Notes: a model not told the origin generated them from the sequence alone. A DNA stretch of 64,000 nt from Gemmatimonadetes bacterium 2013_60CM_65_52 (GCA_002215645.1 NGFI01000012.1:1-64000), one strand, 5' to 3'. Shown: positions 52,101 to 61,241, numbered from the stretch's first letter. Program-made: numbers and translations.

Positions 52101-52355
52101 GTCGAACACCGGACGCCACGTGACACCGTTGTTGGTGCTCTTCCAGATGCCGCCGCCTGCGGCGGCAACGAAGAGCGTTTTCGATGGGCCAGGAATGCCG
52201 ACGACGTCGGACAGGCGGCCCATGAACGTGGCGGGACCGACGGTGCGCCACTTGAAGCCGGCAACCGTAGCGGAGTCGAGGGACTGGGCCCGAGCGGACG
52301 TCGCAGCGAAAACCGCGAGAAGTCCAAGGGCGGAGGAGATGCGACGTCCGGACAT
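49122..52355 (-). CDS. secreted VPS10/sortilin-like BNR-repeat protein, paralogue
   Basis: The ATG at 52355 (MSGRRISSALGLLAVFAATSARAQ) gives a signal peptide and 1077 residues. Blades show the same motif as in the paralogue: GGGIWKSTNNGVTWRPV, AGLYKSTDGGLTWAFKG, RGLYKTTDGGATWTLVK, GLWKSADAGKTWAEI, GLYRSTDAGKTWTHM, and LYATTDGGRTFKSIV. A beta-sandwich follows (VRITVSDAAGTQLFQTTGPSRRGVHTV is within it), and the C-terminus carries a Gly/Ala/Arg-rich linker and ATLTVNGQTLKQTF. It is convergent with the other copy. A role in binding or processing secreted peptides is inferred from location next to S9 peptidases. Confidence 0.88.
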   Translation of the reverse strand: MSGRRISSALGLLAVFAATSARAQSLDSATVAGFKWRTVGPATFMGRLSDVVGIPGPSKTLFVAAAGGGIWKSTNNGVTWRPVFDDKNIISMGMLAIAPSDTNTVWAGTGEPNSRNTIEPGAGLYKSTDGGLTWAFKGLEKTQHIGRIVVDPRNKDVVYVAALGAAWKPSAERGLYKTTDGGATWTLVKFISDRAGFVDVALDPRNPDVIYAASWERYRTPYSLNSGGPGSGLWKSADAGKTWAEIKGNGFPEGVKGRIGLSVAASNPDVVYALTEAWSDKPEKVQMGQRPKANGLYRSTDAGKTWTHMTSIDVRPFYYSQVRADPKNPDRVYFSSTELQVSNDGGKTSTNAAQGVHVDDHGIWIDPNDPERWALANDGGIAITYDKGGNFFYPMNLPIGQFYEVSYDMQVPYNVCAGAQDNGAWCGPSRKRGPLNNSYWYTISGGDGFYTAQDPSGDWVFGESQNAGIQGRNLHTGQTLRINKPGYQERYRQWEDSVAVAHGDPLVAPSRDVEKRITTLRTSQRKDSTDLHTRFNWNSPFFLSPHNPQVMYLGGNKVFKSLKRGEEMFTISPDLSKQLRARMDTAEKFTGGVTPDVTGAETYGTVVTLAESYVKPGLLLAGTDDGNVWVTHNDGGSWENLSDRFAGLPSKDVYVSRVEPSHFDTLTFYVTFDNHRWNDFTPYLYATTDGGRTFKSIVNNLPKSSPADYLHVVREDPRNRDLLFVGSSLSAYASIDRGATWTKLAAGLPSVPVYDLKIHPRDRELMAATHGRGVWIVDIGALEQVSAKSLADAATLFAPRTAFQWGEGPTLGLPGNGWGQAPLVIPSPAYGAAISYRLKDSVSGPVRITVSDAAGTQLFQTTGPSRRGVHTVNWAFQNAASAKRELSPSERRDSTLMKTRAPVVIDSLQKANYDSTALAAVRRIVNIANNPPAGGLAARFAGGFGRGNVGCEHPATQWDTFCARPAEPPASAGRGRGGAQTTAAAAAADTSAEGLAAAFGGGGRADAAQTKIWEIIGLKAPSGRGGLGGFGGQGGNLAEPGSYVATLTVNGQTLKQTFRVERYGTGDDVTITQDNEP

Positions 52356-52506
52356 GCGACTCTGGGGTGAGAGGGGGGCGGGCGGGAGCTCGCAGACAAT
52401 TACGTTGGGGAGCGCCCGGATGCTGGATTGCGCGCGACGGCGCATTGAGTGGAGGACGGGGCGCGCCTGCTGAAGGGCGGTATTCGGTCTCGCACGAGAC
52501 CTCCAC

Positions 52507-52558
52507 TATCTGGCAAAAGAGGTTTATAGCAGATACATGGCAGGTATTGGCATATCTG
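52507..52558. promoter_or_regulatory. three evenly spaced TATCTG/CAGATA boxes in an A/T-rich promoter region
   Basis: TATCTG at 52507-52512, its complement CAGATA at 52530-52535, and TATCTG at 52553-52558 start exactly 23 bases apart. The region lies between the divergent VPS10-like (52355) and AAA+ (52615) genes and is markedly A/T-rich. It could bind the winged-helix protein encoded next or another dimeric regulator. Confidence 0.4.
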
Positions 52559-52614
52559 CAAATGATAGCATAGTATTAGCCATAGGCCGGCCCAAGCCAA
52601 ATACACACGCAATA

Positions 52615-53895
52615 ATGGTCCAGCGCCCAATCCCGACCTCGTGGAACGTCTACAACCTGCTTCGTTCCCCGTTCTTCCAGCAGCCGCTCGAGTCCGGTGA
52701 GCAGACACCTCGGCCGCTGAGTCTCTTCGTCGGCCGGGAAGCGGAGCTCAAGAGGCTCCGCGGGACGATTCATGGCGCCGGCGAAAATGCCACAGTCCAG
52801 GCGATCGCGGGCGCTCCAGGCGTTGGGAAGACGACGCTCGTCAAGGAGCTGAAGGCCCTTGCCCTCGAGGACGGGTACCTCACGACGGACAGCTATGTCG
52901 CGATCCTGCCGAATGATACGCCGGAGGGCCTGTTCGGTCGCGTGCTCGGAGCCCTTTATGACACCATCCTGGCAAACCGCCCGCAGTCGGGCGACAACTC
53001 GGCGATGGCAGACGCCAAGGTCCTCGTGCGCGCGACCCGTCTGACGTCAGGAGGGATCACCCTCACGATTCCCGGCATCGGCGGGATTGGGGGAACCCAT
53101 GGCACTAGTGTCGTCACGCCGAAGGACCTCCTGATCGACGGGCCTCGGGTCATGCGCGACCTCACGCGTATGGTGCAGACGTCAGACGCCCGAGGCACCC
53201 TGCTCCACCTCAACAACCTCGAGAACCTGAGCGAGTCCGATGCGATGCGGGCGGCCGAGATCCTGCGCGCCCTCCGCGACATCATGCTTCTTCACAACGG
53301 GCTGCATTACGTCCTCGTGGGAACGGCGGACGCGGTGAACATGGCCGTCAACACGCACGCGCAGGTACGGAGCATCGTCGGAACTCTCGTTCTCGCTCCC
53401 TTCACGATCGACGAGGTCCACGCGTTGCTTCGCGCGCGCTATGACCACCTCCGAGTCGACCCGACAAGACCGGCCATGTCGCCGGTCGACGCGAACGCCG
53501 CGGCTACGTTGTATGACTTCTTCCGCGGTGACCTTCGCGGGCTCTTGAAAGCGCTCGAGGACGGCGTCGGCGTGTTAATCGGTCTGGATCACGCGACCGC
53601 ACAACCGCTCACGCTGGACGAGCTACGTCCGGTACTGCAGCAAGGCTACGCATCGGAGCTCGCCGCGTTACCCGAGCAGAAGCGTATCGCTCAGCTCACG
53701 AAGTGGGGCACAACGGCGCCGGCTAGCGTGCAGACGCAGAAATCACTCGGCACGCTATGGCAATTGTCCCAGGGAGCGGTGTCGACGGCCGTCAGCTATC
53801 TCACGCGACAGGGCTACGTGGTCGCGCTACCGCGCACCGGTACGAATCCCATTCAGTATGTACTGTCCGGTGTCAGCAGGTTGATCTTCGGCTGA
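52615..53895 (+). CDS. AAA+ ATPase with C-terminal winged helix
   Basis: ATG 52615 gives 426 residues (an upstream start at 52537 would overlap the boxes described above). The N-terminus NVYNLLRSPFFQQPLE leads to a sensor-like LFVGREAELKRLRG. Walker A is AIAGAPGVGKTTLVKEL; Walker B is probably LLHLNNLENL, where acidic residues are weak; LHYVLVGTADAVN may be sensor 1. The C-terminal part (about 355-426) is a winged helix: SLGTLWQLSQGAVSTAVSYL and GYVVALPRTGTNPIQYVLSG. The architecture recalls Orc1/Cdc6- or STAND-type ATPases. The function is unknown. Regulator, replication-related or defence roles are all open. Confidence 0.75.
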   Translation: MVQRPIPTSWNVYNLLRSPFFQQPLESGEQTPRPLSLFVGREAELKRLRGTIHGAGENATVQAIAGAPGVGKTTLVKELKALALEDGYLTTDSYVAILPNDTPEGLFGRVLGALYDTILANRPQSGDNSAMADAKVLVRATRLTSGGITLTIPGIGGIGGTHGTSVVTPKDLLIDGPRVMRDLTRMVQTSDARGTLLHLNNLENLSESDAMRAAEILRALRDIMLLHNGLHYVLVGTADAVNMAVNTHAQVRSIVGTLVLAPFTIDEVHALLRARYDHLRVDPTRPAMSPVDANAAATLYDFFRGDLRGLLKALEDGVGVLIGLDHATAQPLTLDELRPVLQQGYASELAALPEQKRIAQLTKWGTTAPASVQTQKSLGTLWQLSQGAVSTAVSYLTRQGYVVALPRTGTNPIQYVLSGVSRLIFG

Positions 53896-53909
53896 GTTCA
53901 GCATCCCCG

Positions 53910-54560
53910 TCAGCTCTCAGCAATCGCTCGCAGTGCACGGTCGTACATGGAGACAAACTCACTGTCCCGCGCAATGGTGAAGCCGAGGTCGTGCACCAGG
54001 CCATTCTGGAGCCGATAGATCCATCCGTGCACGGAGAGCGGCTGTCCCCGGTGCCACGCCTCCTGCACGATCGTCGTCCGACAGACGTTCGCGGCCTGCT
54101 CGAGCACATTGAGCTCCCCGAGGCGGTCCGTGGATTGCTGCTCGGTCATGGAGCGCGAGAAGAGCTGGTGATGTCGCGACGCCACGTCCTGCACGTGCCG
54201 CAGCCAGTTGTCGATGAGGCCGAGCGGCGACTTCTTCCATGCGGCCTCGACGCCGCCGCACCCATAGTGACCCACGACAATGATGTGCTCCACCCGCAGG
54301 ACATCGACGGCGTACTGAAGCACCGCCAGACAATTGAGATCCGACGGGACGACGATGTTCCCCACGTTCCGATGCACGAACAGCTCGCCCGGCATGAGAC
54401 CGACGATCTCGTTGGCCGGAACGCGGCTGTCGGAGCATCCGATCCACAGGTATCGCGGTGCTTGCTGGTGAGACAACCGGTCGAAGAATCCGGGATCGCG
54501 CTTTCGCACGCCCTCCGACCACTCCTTGTTTTTGCGCAGCAGCTCGGGGAGACTGGACAT
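53910..54560 (-). CDS. can: beta-class carbonic anhydrase
   Basis: ATG 54560 (MSSLPELLRKNKEWSEGVRK) gives 216 residues. Zinc ligands are all present: CSDSRVPANEIVG (Cys and the Asp-Arg dyad) and VVGHYGCGGVEAAW (His and Cys). GELFVHRNVGNIV is also typical. It interconverts CO2 and bicarbonate in the cytoplasm. It overlaps the stop of the preceding alkyltransferase gene by ATGA and is probably in one operon with it. Confidence 0.95.
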   Translation of the reverse strand: MSSLPELLRKNKEWSEGVRKRDPGFFDRLSHQQAPRYLWIGCSDSRVPANEIVGLMPGELFVHRNVGNIVVPSDLNCLAVLQYAVDVLRVEHIIVVGHYGCGGVEAAWKKSPLGLIDNWLRHVQDVASRHHQLFSRSMTEQQSTDRLGELNVLEQAANVCRTTIVQEAWHRGQPLSVHGWIYRLQNGLVHDLGFTIARDSEFVSMYDRALRAIAES

Positions 54561-55096
54561 CAGCTGAACAGATCGGCCGGCAGCGCTTCCAGCGCGCCTT
54601 CGATTTCCAGCATGCGCCGCTTGGTGTCGACACCGCCCGGTGCAGAGAATCCGCCGAGCGCACCATGTGCCGCAAGCACGCGGTGGCACGGGACGATGAT
54701 CGGGAAGGGGTTCCTACCGAGCGCGTAGCCGACCGTCTGCGCAAGCCGCGCATCGCCGAGCTGCTTTGCGATGGCGCCATACGTGAGCGTGTGTCCAGGC
54801 GCGATGGATCGCGTGATGGCGTACACACGACGATGCAACGCGGGAACATCATCATCGTCCAGTACGACATCTGTCAGGTCGACGTGCGTGCCCTCGAGCA
54901 ACGAGACGATCGCCTGAACGACGCTGCGTACGGACGCAGGCGGCGTTTGCTCCGCGGCAGATGCGAGATGTCGCCGCATGCGCGAACGCGTTGCATCAGG
55001 CGTCTCGTCAGGAAGCGCGACGCGACGGATGCCTCGATCCGTCCAGGCGATGGCGCACGTGCCGATCGCCGTATCGAACAGCGAATATCCCATCAC
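54560..55096 (-). CDS. ogt: methylated-DNA--protein-cysteine methyltransferase
   Basis: The 178-residue protein has a short N-terminal domain and the C-terminal active site IIVPCHRVLAAHGALGGFSA, with the acceptor Cys, preceded by the DNA-binding helix (TYGAIAKQLGDARLAQTVGYALGRNP). It removes alkyl groups from O6 of guanine in a suicide reaction. There is no Ada regulatory domain, so Ogt-type is the best name. The stop overlaps the carbonic anhydrase start. Confidence 0.95.
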   Translation of the reverse strand: MMGYSLFDTAIGTCAIAWTDRGIRRVALPDETPDATRSRMRRHLASAAEQTPPASVRSVVQAIVSLLEGTHVDLTDVVLDDDDVPALHRRVYAITRSIAPGHTLTYGAIAKQLGDARLAQTVGYALGRNPFPIIVPCHRVLAAHGALGGFSAPGGVDTKRRMLEIEGALEALPADLFS

Positions 55097-55170
55097 GCGT
55101 GAGTTGACCTCAGTCGTTCAATCGATTGGAGCGGACGCGAAATGTCATCAGGCAGTCGCATGAGGTCAAA

Positions 55171-56526
55171 CTACTGGGGTACTGTCGCCGCAATACGAAG
55201 GATGGCGTCCGCGCTCCGCTCGATATCCGCGTCGGTCGTCGCCCATGAGATGATGGAGATCCGCATGGCCGTGCGTCCCTGCCAGATGGTGATCCCCGCC
55301 CAGCAGGTGCCGTCCGCCTGAATGGCCTCGATGACGCGCGCCGTGCGCTCCGCGCTGCCGAACGTCACGAGCACCTGATTCAACACGACCTCGTTCAGAA
55401 TCTCGAGCCCCGCCGCCGAGAGACGATCAGCCATGCGGCGTGCCTGGCGGCAGTGACGGGCGACCAGCTCCTCGACGCCCGCGCGCCCAAGTGAACGCAG
55501 CGCCGCCCACACCTCGACACCGCGTGCGCGACGCGACAGCTCGGGCGTATAGTCCGACGGATTGCGATTGGTCGAATCCGTCGGCAGGTACTCCGCCGTC
55601 ACGGCCATTGCGGCGCGCAACGCGTCGTGATCGCGCACGAAGGCGACACCACTGTCATATGGGACGTTGAGCCACTTGTGGGCGTCGGTGGCCCACGAGT
55701 CCGCGCGCTCCATGCCGATCGCCAGATGTTGCTGCTCTTTCGACGCCCGCGCCCACAATCCAAACGCGCCGTCGACGTGCACGAACGCTCCCGTCTCATG
55801 CGCAAGGTCGCAGATGTCACCGATGGGATCGAATGCGCCCGTATTCACGTTCCCTGCCTGGAGGCACACGATGGTCGGCCCGGAGATACGCGGCACCTTG
55901 CTCGCGATCATCCGTCCCTGCCCGTCAACCGGCACCTTCACGACACGATTGCGTCCCAACCCCACGACGCCAAGCGCCTTGTACAGCGTCGGATGCGCCT
56001 CGGCGCCGGTGATGACGGTAATCGGCGGCGCACCGAAGAGACCGTCGGCCTCCACGTTCCAGCCGGTCTTTGCGAGCACGGCATGACGTGCGGCGGACAA
56101 TGCGGTGATGTGCGCGACGGTCGTGCCCGTGACGAAGCTGCCGGCGATGCCGGCAGGAAGTCCCAGTACATCGATCAGCCATCCAAGCGCGACATCTTCG
56201 ATGGTGGACGTGCCAGGCGTTGAATTGTAGAGACCGGTGTTCTGGTCCCATGCGGCCGCAAGCCACGCTGCCGCCACCGTCGCCGGTAGTGAGCCACCAA
56301 TGACGAAACCAAAGAACCGCGGACCCGCCATGGCCATCGTGGCGGGAGAGCCGAGTGCATCGAGCTGCTCGAGCACGGTGCCGGCATCCGTGGGTTTTTC
56401 CGGCAACGGAGCACGAAATCCCGTCAGGGCTCCGACGGCCTCCGCGCTGGGCGATACGCGTCGCTCCGAAAGCGAGTCGAGATACCTGATGGACCGCTCG
56501 GCCGCATCGCGAAGAAGTTCACTCAT
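55171..56526 (-). CDS. PLP-dependent amino-acid decarboxylase family protein
   Basis: The 451-residue protein has the group II decarboxylase layout: GPRFFGFVIGGSLPATVAAA, the pyridoxal-binding site SFVTGTTVAHITAL, HPTLYKALGVVGLGRN, the Asp of VHVDGAFGLWARA, and the Schiff-base Lys in WATDAHKWLNVPYDSGVAF. The C-terminal domain is short. The family includes aromatic amino acid, glutamate and 2,4-diaminobutyrate decarboxylases; HKWLNVPYDSG fits the general group but does not set the substrate. It is divergent from the Lhr helicase with a 78-base gap. Confidence 0.9.
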   Translation of the reverse strand: MSELLRDAAERSIRYLDSLSERRVSPSAEAVGALTGFRAPLPEKPTDAGTVLEQLDALGSPATMAMAGPRFFGFVIGGSLPATVAAAWLAAAWDQNTGLYNSTPGTSTIEDVALGWLIDVLGLPAGIAGSFVTGTTVAHITALSAARHAVLAKTGWNVEADGLFGAPPITVITGAEAHPTLYKALGVVGLGRNRVVKVPVDGQGRMIASKVPRISGPTIVCLQAGNVNTGAFDPIGDICDLAHETGAFVHVDGAFGLWARASKEQQHLAIGMERADSWATDAHKWLNVPYDSGVAFVRDHDALRAAMAVTAEYLPTDSTNRNPSDYTPELSRRARGVEVWAALRSLGRAGVEELVARHCRQARRMADRLSAAGLEILNEVVLNQVLVTFGSAERTARVIEAIQADGTCWAGITIWQGRTAMRISIISWATTDADIERSADAILRIAATVPQ

Positions 56527-56604
56527 CGTTCGTGGGTGTGCATGTCAGCAAGTGGATACTGACGGGAGTTCGCCTTTCGGCGAGCCTCGCGCATCTTCCA
56601 ATCT

Positions 56605-59600
56605 ATGTTGCAGGACGCGCTCGCTGGATTCCATCCGATTGTTGCTCGGTGGTTCGTCGAAACGCTTGGCGAGCCCTCGGCGCCGCAGCGCCAGGGATGG
56701 CCAGCCATTGCCGGTGGCAGTGACACGCTCATTCTCGCGCCAACCGGGACGGGCAAGACACTCGCGGCGTTCCTCTGGGAGCTGAACGCGCTGATCACGG
56801 AGGGACTCGAGGCGCCGCTCGCCAACTCGGTTCACCTGTTGTATGTGTCGCCGCTGAAGGCGTTGAACAACGACGTCCAGCGCAATCTCGAGGGTCCGCT
56901 CGCCCAACTGCGGCAGCGATTCGATCGCTTTCCGGACATCCGCGTCGCGGTGCGCACAGGTGATACGCCGAGCTCCGCGCGATCGAAGATGTTGCGGACG
57001 ACGCCGCACATTCTCATCACCACACCGGAGTCGCTGCATCTGCTGCTGACGAGCGTGCGTGGGCGGACGATGTTCAGTGCATTGCGCGCAGTGATCGTGG
57101 ACGAGATCCATGCTGTCGCTGGCAGCAAACGCGGCGCACATCTGGCGTTGACGTTGGAGCGTCTTTCTCGTGTGGCCCCAGCGCCGCCGCAGCGCATCGG
57201 ATTGTCGGCAACCCAGAAACCGTTGGAAGAGATTGCCCGCTACCTCGGCGGGTGCGATCCGTCGCCTACATCAGCGACCGCATACCGGCCAGTCACGATC
57301 GTGGACTGCGGCCTGGTGAAGCGCATGGAGACGCGCGTGGTCTCGCCGGTGCCGGATCTCGCGCGTGTGGATGGCACGGTCTGGACATCGGTCGTGCCTC
57401 TCGTCTTGAATCGCATCCGCAGCGCGCGCACGACGCTCGTCTTCGTGAACAATCGTGCGCAGTCCGAGAAGATCGCTGCGAAGGTGAATGCGTTGGCGGA
57501 GGAGGAGCTGGCGTTGCCGTATCACGGGTCGCTCTCGCGGGAGCGGCGCTTGCTGCTGGAGGAGCGTCTCAAGGCGGGCGAGCTGCGCGCGGTCGTCACC
57601 ACGAGCTCACTGGAGCTTGGCATCGACGTCGGGTCGGTTGACCAGGTAGTCCTGCTTCAGAGTCCCAAGCGTGTGTCCGCGGCGTTGCAGCGTGTTGGCC
57701 GAGCAGGGCATTCGCTCGACGCGGTGAGCCGGGGCATCTTCGTTCCGACGTTTCGTGACGATGCGATGGAGCAGCTTGCGATCCTCGAGGGCATGGCGTC
57801 CGGCGACGTCGAGCCCACGCGCGTCGTGCAGAATGCGCTCGACGTGCTCGCGCAGCTCATCGTGGCGATCGTCGCATCCGAGCCGGATTGGACCGCGGCA
57901 AAGCTCTTCGACTTCGTGCGCCGCGCATATCCGTACCATGCACTGACGCGCTCGGCGTTCGACGAAACGCTCGCGATGCTCGCGGGAAAGTATCCGAGCG
58001 ATGTTGCAGCCGAGCTGGAGCCTCGCGTCTCGTGGGATCGCATCAGCGACGAGCTGACTCCGGCGCGATCCGCCCGGATGCTGGCCACCATCTCGGGTGG
58101 CACCATTCCCGACCGGGGCCTCTACACCGTCAACCTTGCCGACCGCACGCGCCTCGGGGAGCTGGACGAGGAATTCGTGCACGAATCCCGCGTCGGCGAC
58201 GCATTTCAGCTCGGCAGCTCGACGTGGCGCATACGATCCATCGAGCACGATCGCGTCATCGTTGCATCGGCGCCGGGTGCATTCGCGCGCATGCCCTTCT
58301 GGCACGGCGAGTTCATGGCACGCTCCAACCATCTCACGCCGCGCGTGGGAGCGCTGCGGCGCCGGCTCGACGAAGCGCGGACGCTCGAGGATCTGCACGA
58401 CATCCAGGAGCACTATCGGGCCGACGAAGCCACGACACGATCGCTCGTGGAGTACGTGCAATCGCAGCGCGCACTGACCGATATCGTGCCGGATGAGACG
58501 CATCTGGTGCTCGAGCACTTTCGCGACGAGGTCGGCTCGGTACGTATGGTGTTGCATGCGCCGTTCGGAGGACGTGTGAACGCGCCGTGGGGCATGGCAC
58601 TCGCGCGCAGCGCACGGGAACGCCTGCACGTGGACATCCAGGTGCAGACGACGGACGACGGGCTCATGCTGCGTCTTCCCGACATGGGAGCGGCGCCTCC
58701 ACTCGATCTCATTCGATCGCTCACGGCGGCCGAGGCAGAGCGGCTCGTGATCGAGGAGGTCGGGGCGTCATCGCTGTTTGGCGCGCGGTTCAGGATGAAC
58801 GCGGCTCGCGCGCTGCTCCTGCCGCGCGGGAATCCGCGCCGGCGCATGCCGTTGTGGCTTCAGCGTCTCAAGGCGGCGGACCTTCTGGAAGCGGTGCAGG
58901 AGTATCCGTCGTTTCCGATCGTCGTCGAGACCTATCGCGACGTCCTCCAGGACGCGTTCGACATGCAGGGGCTCCTCGACGTGCTCGCGCGCATCGCGGC
59001 GGGTGCGATCACCATTCGTACCGTCGAGACGCAGATGCCGTCGCCATTCGCGGCGTCGCTGCAGTTCGGTTTCGTGATGGACTGGATGTACGGCGACGAC
59101 ACGCCGCGCGCGGAGCAGCGCGCCGCATTGTTGTCTCTGGACCGCGCGCTGCTCGATGAGTTGATGGGAGGCGAGGGCGCGGATGACGCGACGCTATCGG
59201 TGCTCGAGGAGGTCTTGTCGCGCCGGCGGGGGACCGCGCCGGGCCGACAGGCCAGGGATGCAGATGAGTTGGCCGTGCTCGTGGACCGGGCGGGAGACGT
59301 TACATGGGCCGAGCTGGAGGCGCGCATTGCGCCGAGTATCGAGTGGCGCAGGGGGAATCCGCTGAGGGATCTGCTCGAGAGTGGTCGCCTGATCGGCATC
59401 GACGTACCGCGGCGTGAGACGCGATTCATACTCGTCGATGCATTCGCGCGGTATGCGTCGGCGTTCGGGGTTTTTGCTACCGTGTTATCGGGCGTGGAAC
59501 AGGTGTCGCGGCCAGCCGAAGACGTCGTCCCGGAATCACTGCGCGCTCCCGCGCTTACGGAGAGTGCCGCGCGACGTGAGATCCTGGGGCGCTGGACGAT

Positions 59601-61197
59601 GCTCGCTGGAGCGGTGTCGGTCGATGATGCGCGGGCGCGATACGACTTCGACCCGCAATGGATCGAGCGACGCTTCCAGGACTGGGAGCGCAAGGACCGC
59701 CTGATCCGTGGCACCTTTGGCGGCGATCGTGGCACGGTTCGGTGGTGTGCCCGACGTCTGCTGGAGCAGGCGCGGCGCCGCGAGCTTGCGCATGCACGCA
59801 AACAGATCGAAGCGGTGCCGCTTGGCACCTTTCAGCGATTTCTCCAGCGGTGGCAGCATCTCACGCCGGCCACTCGGCTCACAGGCAACGATGCGACGGC
59901 CCTCGCCGTCGCGCAGCTATATGGTATCGCGCGGCCGGCGGAGGGATGGGAGCGCGAGTATCTGACGTCACGTGTCGAGCGATATGATCCAGCGGTTCTC
60001 TCTCGCCTCGCGGCGGGCGGCACGTTGGTATGGGCTGCGGAGCCCCGGCGCGATGCGCACGCGACGAGGGCGCCACAGGTTGGGCGAATTCGATTCTTCG
60101 AACGCGGAACGGGACGGTTGTGGACCGGCGCTCCGGCGGACGAGAGTGTGCTGACCGAAAACGCGCGACACGTGGTCATCGCGCTGCGTGCGCAGGGTGC
60201 GTCTTTCACGGCAGAAATATCTGGTGCCACCGGACTCGGTCCGCAGGCGACGCGCGAGGCGCTTCGCGAGCTCGTGGCGGAGGGGTTGGTCACCAACGAC
60301 ACGGTGGACGCGCTGCGCGACGTCATTCGATTGAAGTCCGTGTTGCCCGTGAAGCGTGGAAACGAGCCGGATCCGACGCGTTGGCTGCCCGCGGACTACA
60401 AGCCAACCGAGGGTCGGCCGGTGGTGCAGCGTCGCGTCAGCGTGCGGCGACTTCCGCGGTGGCGGCGCCCCGAGCTGGCGGACAGCTCGGCGACCACCTG
60501 GGGCGGGCGGTGGTCGTTAGTGCACTTGCCTGGAACGCTGGGTGTTGCGGCGGGTGAGCGGGAAGATGCCGAGGCTCTCGCGCGACAATGGCTCATCAGA
60601 TACGGGGTTGTGTCGCGAGACTGGTGGAAGCGCGAGCATCCGGCCGTCGCTTGGCGCGACATCTATCACGAGCTCAAGCGACTGGAATTCCGCGGCGAGG
60701 TGCAGCGTGGGTATTTCGTCGCCGGCCTGGCGGGGGCGCAGTTTGCGTTGCCCGAGGCGGTGGAGATGCTGCGCGCGACTGGACCGGATGCGGAAGAGGC
60801 GACGGTGGTGATGCCGGCGTCCGATCCGGCGAACGTGTACTCACTGCCCACGGCGGAGGGGACGACGGTGGATCCGTTGACGCGTCCTCGCGGGGCGGGG
60901 GCGCTGCTCGTGATGCGGGCGGGACTCGTAGTACTGAACGTGGAGTCGCGCGGGGCGCGGATTCGCACGCGGCCTGATGCAACGCATGATGAGGTCGTCG
61001 AGGCAGCCGCGGCTCTGGCCGAGTGGCATGCGCGTCGTTCGGCGGCAACCCGGCGTCGCGATCTCGTGGTGGATACGATAGACGGCGAGCGGGCGGCGGG
61101 ATCGCGGTGGGCGGAGGCGTTCGTCGAGGCGGGATTCAGGTCGATGGGGACAGGACTGCGGCATTTGGCGACCGTCGGGCTGGGTCAAAAACAATAA
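56605..61197 (+). CDS. lhr: large Lhr-type superfamily 2 DNA helicase
   Basis: The 1530-residue protein has the Lhr core: Walker A LILAPTGTGKTLAAF (about 43-57), the DEIH box VIVDEIHAVAGSKRG, LSATQKPLEEIARYLGG, and RecA2 motifs TTSSLELGIDVGSVDQVVLLQ and ALQRVGRAGH. A winged helix and the Lhr core domain follow to about residue 870. The C-terminal 650 residues correspond to the long Lhr-CTD, including tandem winged-helix parts (FTAEISGATGLGPQATREAL). The length matches Lhr, which is a 3'-to-5' translocase linked to DNA repair. The stop is followed by an A/T-rich intergenic stretch. Confidence 0.94.
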   Translation: MLQDALAGFHPIVARWFVETLGEPSAPQRQGWPAIAGGSDTLILAPTGTGKTLAAFLWELNALITEGLEAPLANSVHLLYVSPLKALNNDVQRNLEGPLAQLRQRFDRFPDIRVAVRTGDTPSSARSKMLRTTPHILITTPESLHLLLTSVRGRTMFSALRAVIVDEIHAVAGSKRGAHLALTLERLSRVAPAPPQRIGLSATQKPLEEIARYLGGCDPSPTSATAYRPVTIVDCGLVKRMETRVVSPVPDLARVDGTVWTSVVPLVLNRIRSARTTLVFVNNRAQSEKIAAKVNALAEEELALPYHGSLSRERRLLLEERLKAGELRAVVTTSSLELGIDVGSVDQVVLLQSPKRVSAALQRVGRAGHSLDAVSRGIFVPTFRDDAMEQLAILEGMASGDVEPTRVVQNALDVLAQLIVAIVASEPDWTAAKLFDFVRRAYPYHALTRSAFDETLAMLAGKYPSDVAAELEPRVSWDRISDELTPARSARMLATISGGTIPDRGLYTVNLADRTRLGELDEEFVHESRVGDAFQLGSSTWRIRSIEHDRVIVASAPGAFARMPFWHGEFMARSNHLTPRVGALRRRLDEARTLEDLHDIQEHYRADEATTRSLVEYVQSQRALTDIVPDETHLVLEHFRDEVGSVRMVLHAPFGGRVNAPWGMALARSARERLHVDIQVQTTDDGLMLRLPDMGAAPPLDLIRSLTAAEAERLVIEEVGASSLFGARFRMNAARALLLPRGNPRRRMPLWLQRLKAADLLEAVQEYPSFPIVVETYRDVLQDAFDMQGLLDVLARIAAGAITIRTVETQMPSPFAASLQFGFVMDWMYGDDTPRAEQRAALLSLDRALLDELMGGEGADDATLSVLEEVLSRRRGTAPGRQARDADELAVLVDRAGDVTWAELEARIAPSIEWRRGNPLRDLLESGRLIGIDVPRRETRFILVDAFARYASAFGVFATVLSGVEQVSRPAEDVVPESLRAPALTESAARREILGRWTMLAGAVSVDDARARYDFDPQWIERRFQDWERKDRLIRGTFGGDRGTVRWCARRLLEQARRRELAHARKQIEAVPLGTFQRFLQRWQHLTPATRLTGNDATALAVAQLYGIARPAEGWEREYLTSRVERYDPAVLSRLAAGGTLVWAAEPRRDAHATRAPQVGRIRFFERGTGRLWTGAPADESVLTENARHVVIALRAQGASFTAEISGATGLGPQATREALRELVAEGLVTNDTVDALRDVIRLKSVLPVKRGNEPDPTRWLPADYKPTEGRPVVQRRVSVRRLPRWRRPELADSSATTWGGRWSLVHLPGTLGVAAGEREDAEALARQWLIRYGVVSRDWWKREHPAVAWRDIYHELKRLEFRGEVQRGYFVAGLAGAQFALPEAVEMLRATGPDAEEATVVMPASDPANVYSLPTAEGTTVDPLTRPRGAGALLVMRAGLVVLNVESRGARIRTRPDATHDEVVEAAAALAEWHARRSAATRRRDLVVDTIDGERAAGSRWAEAFVEAGFRSMGTGLRHLATVGLGQKQ

Positions 61198-61241
61198 TGA
61201 CTGATATACGCCGGCCGCATACGCGCCGCGGCGATCACATG

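Noticed and set aside
50223-52370. Very long open frame on the plus strand antisense to the second VPS10-like gene
   Set aside because: It has His/Arg/Asp/Val-rich composition without any domain, and exactly opposes a gene with clear BNR blades and a signal peptide. Long antisense frames are expected at this GC content.
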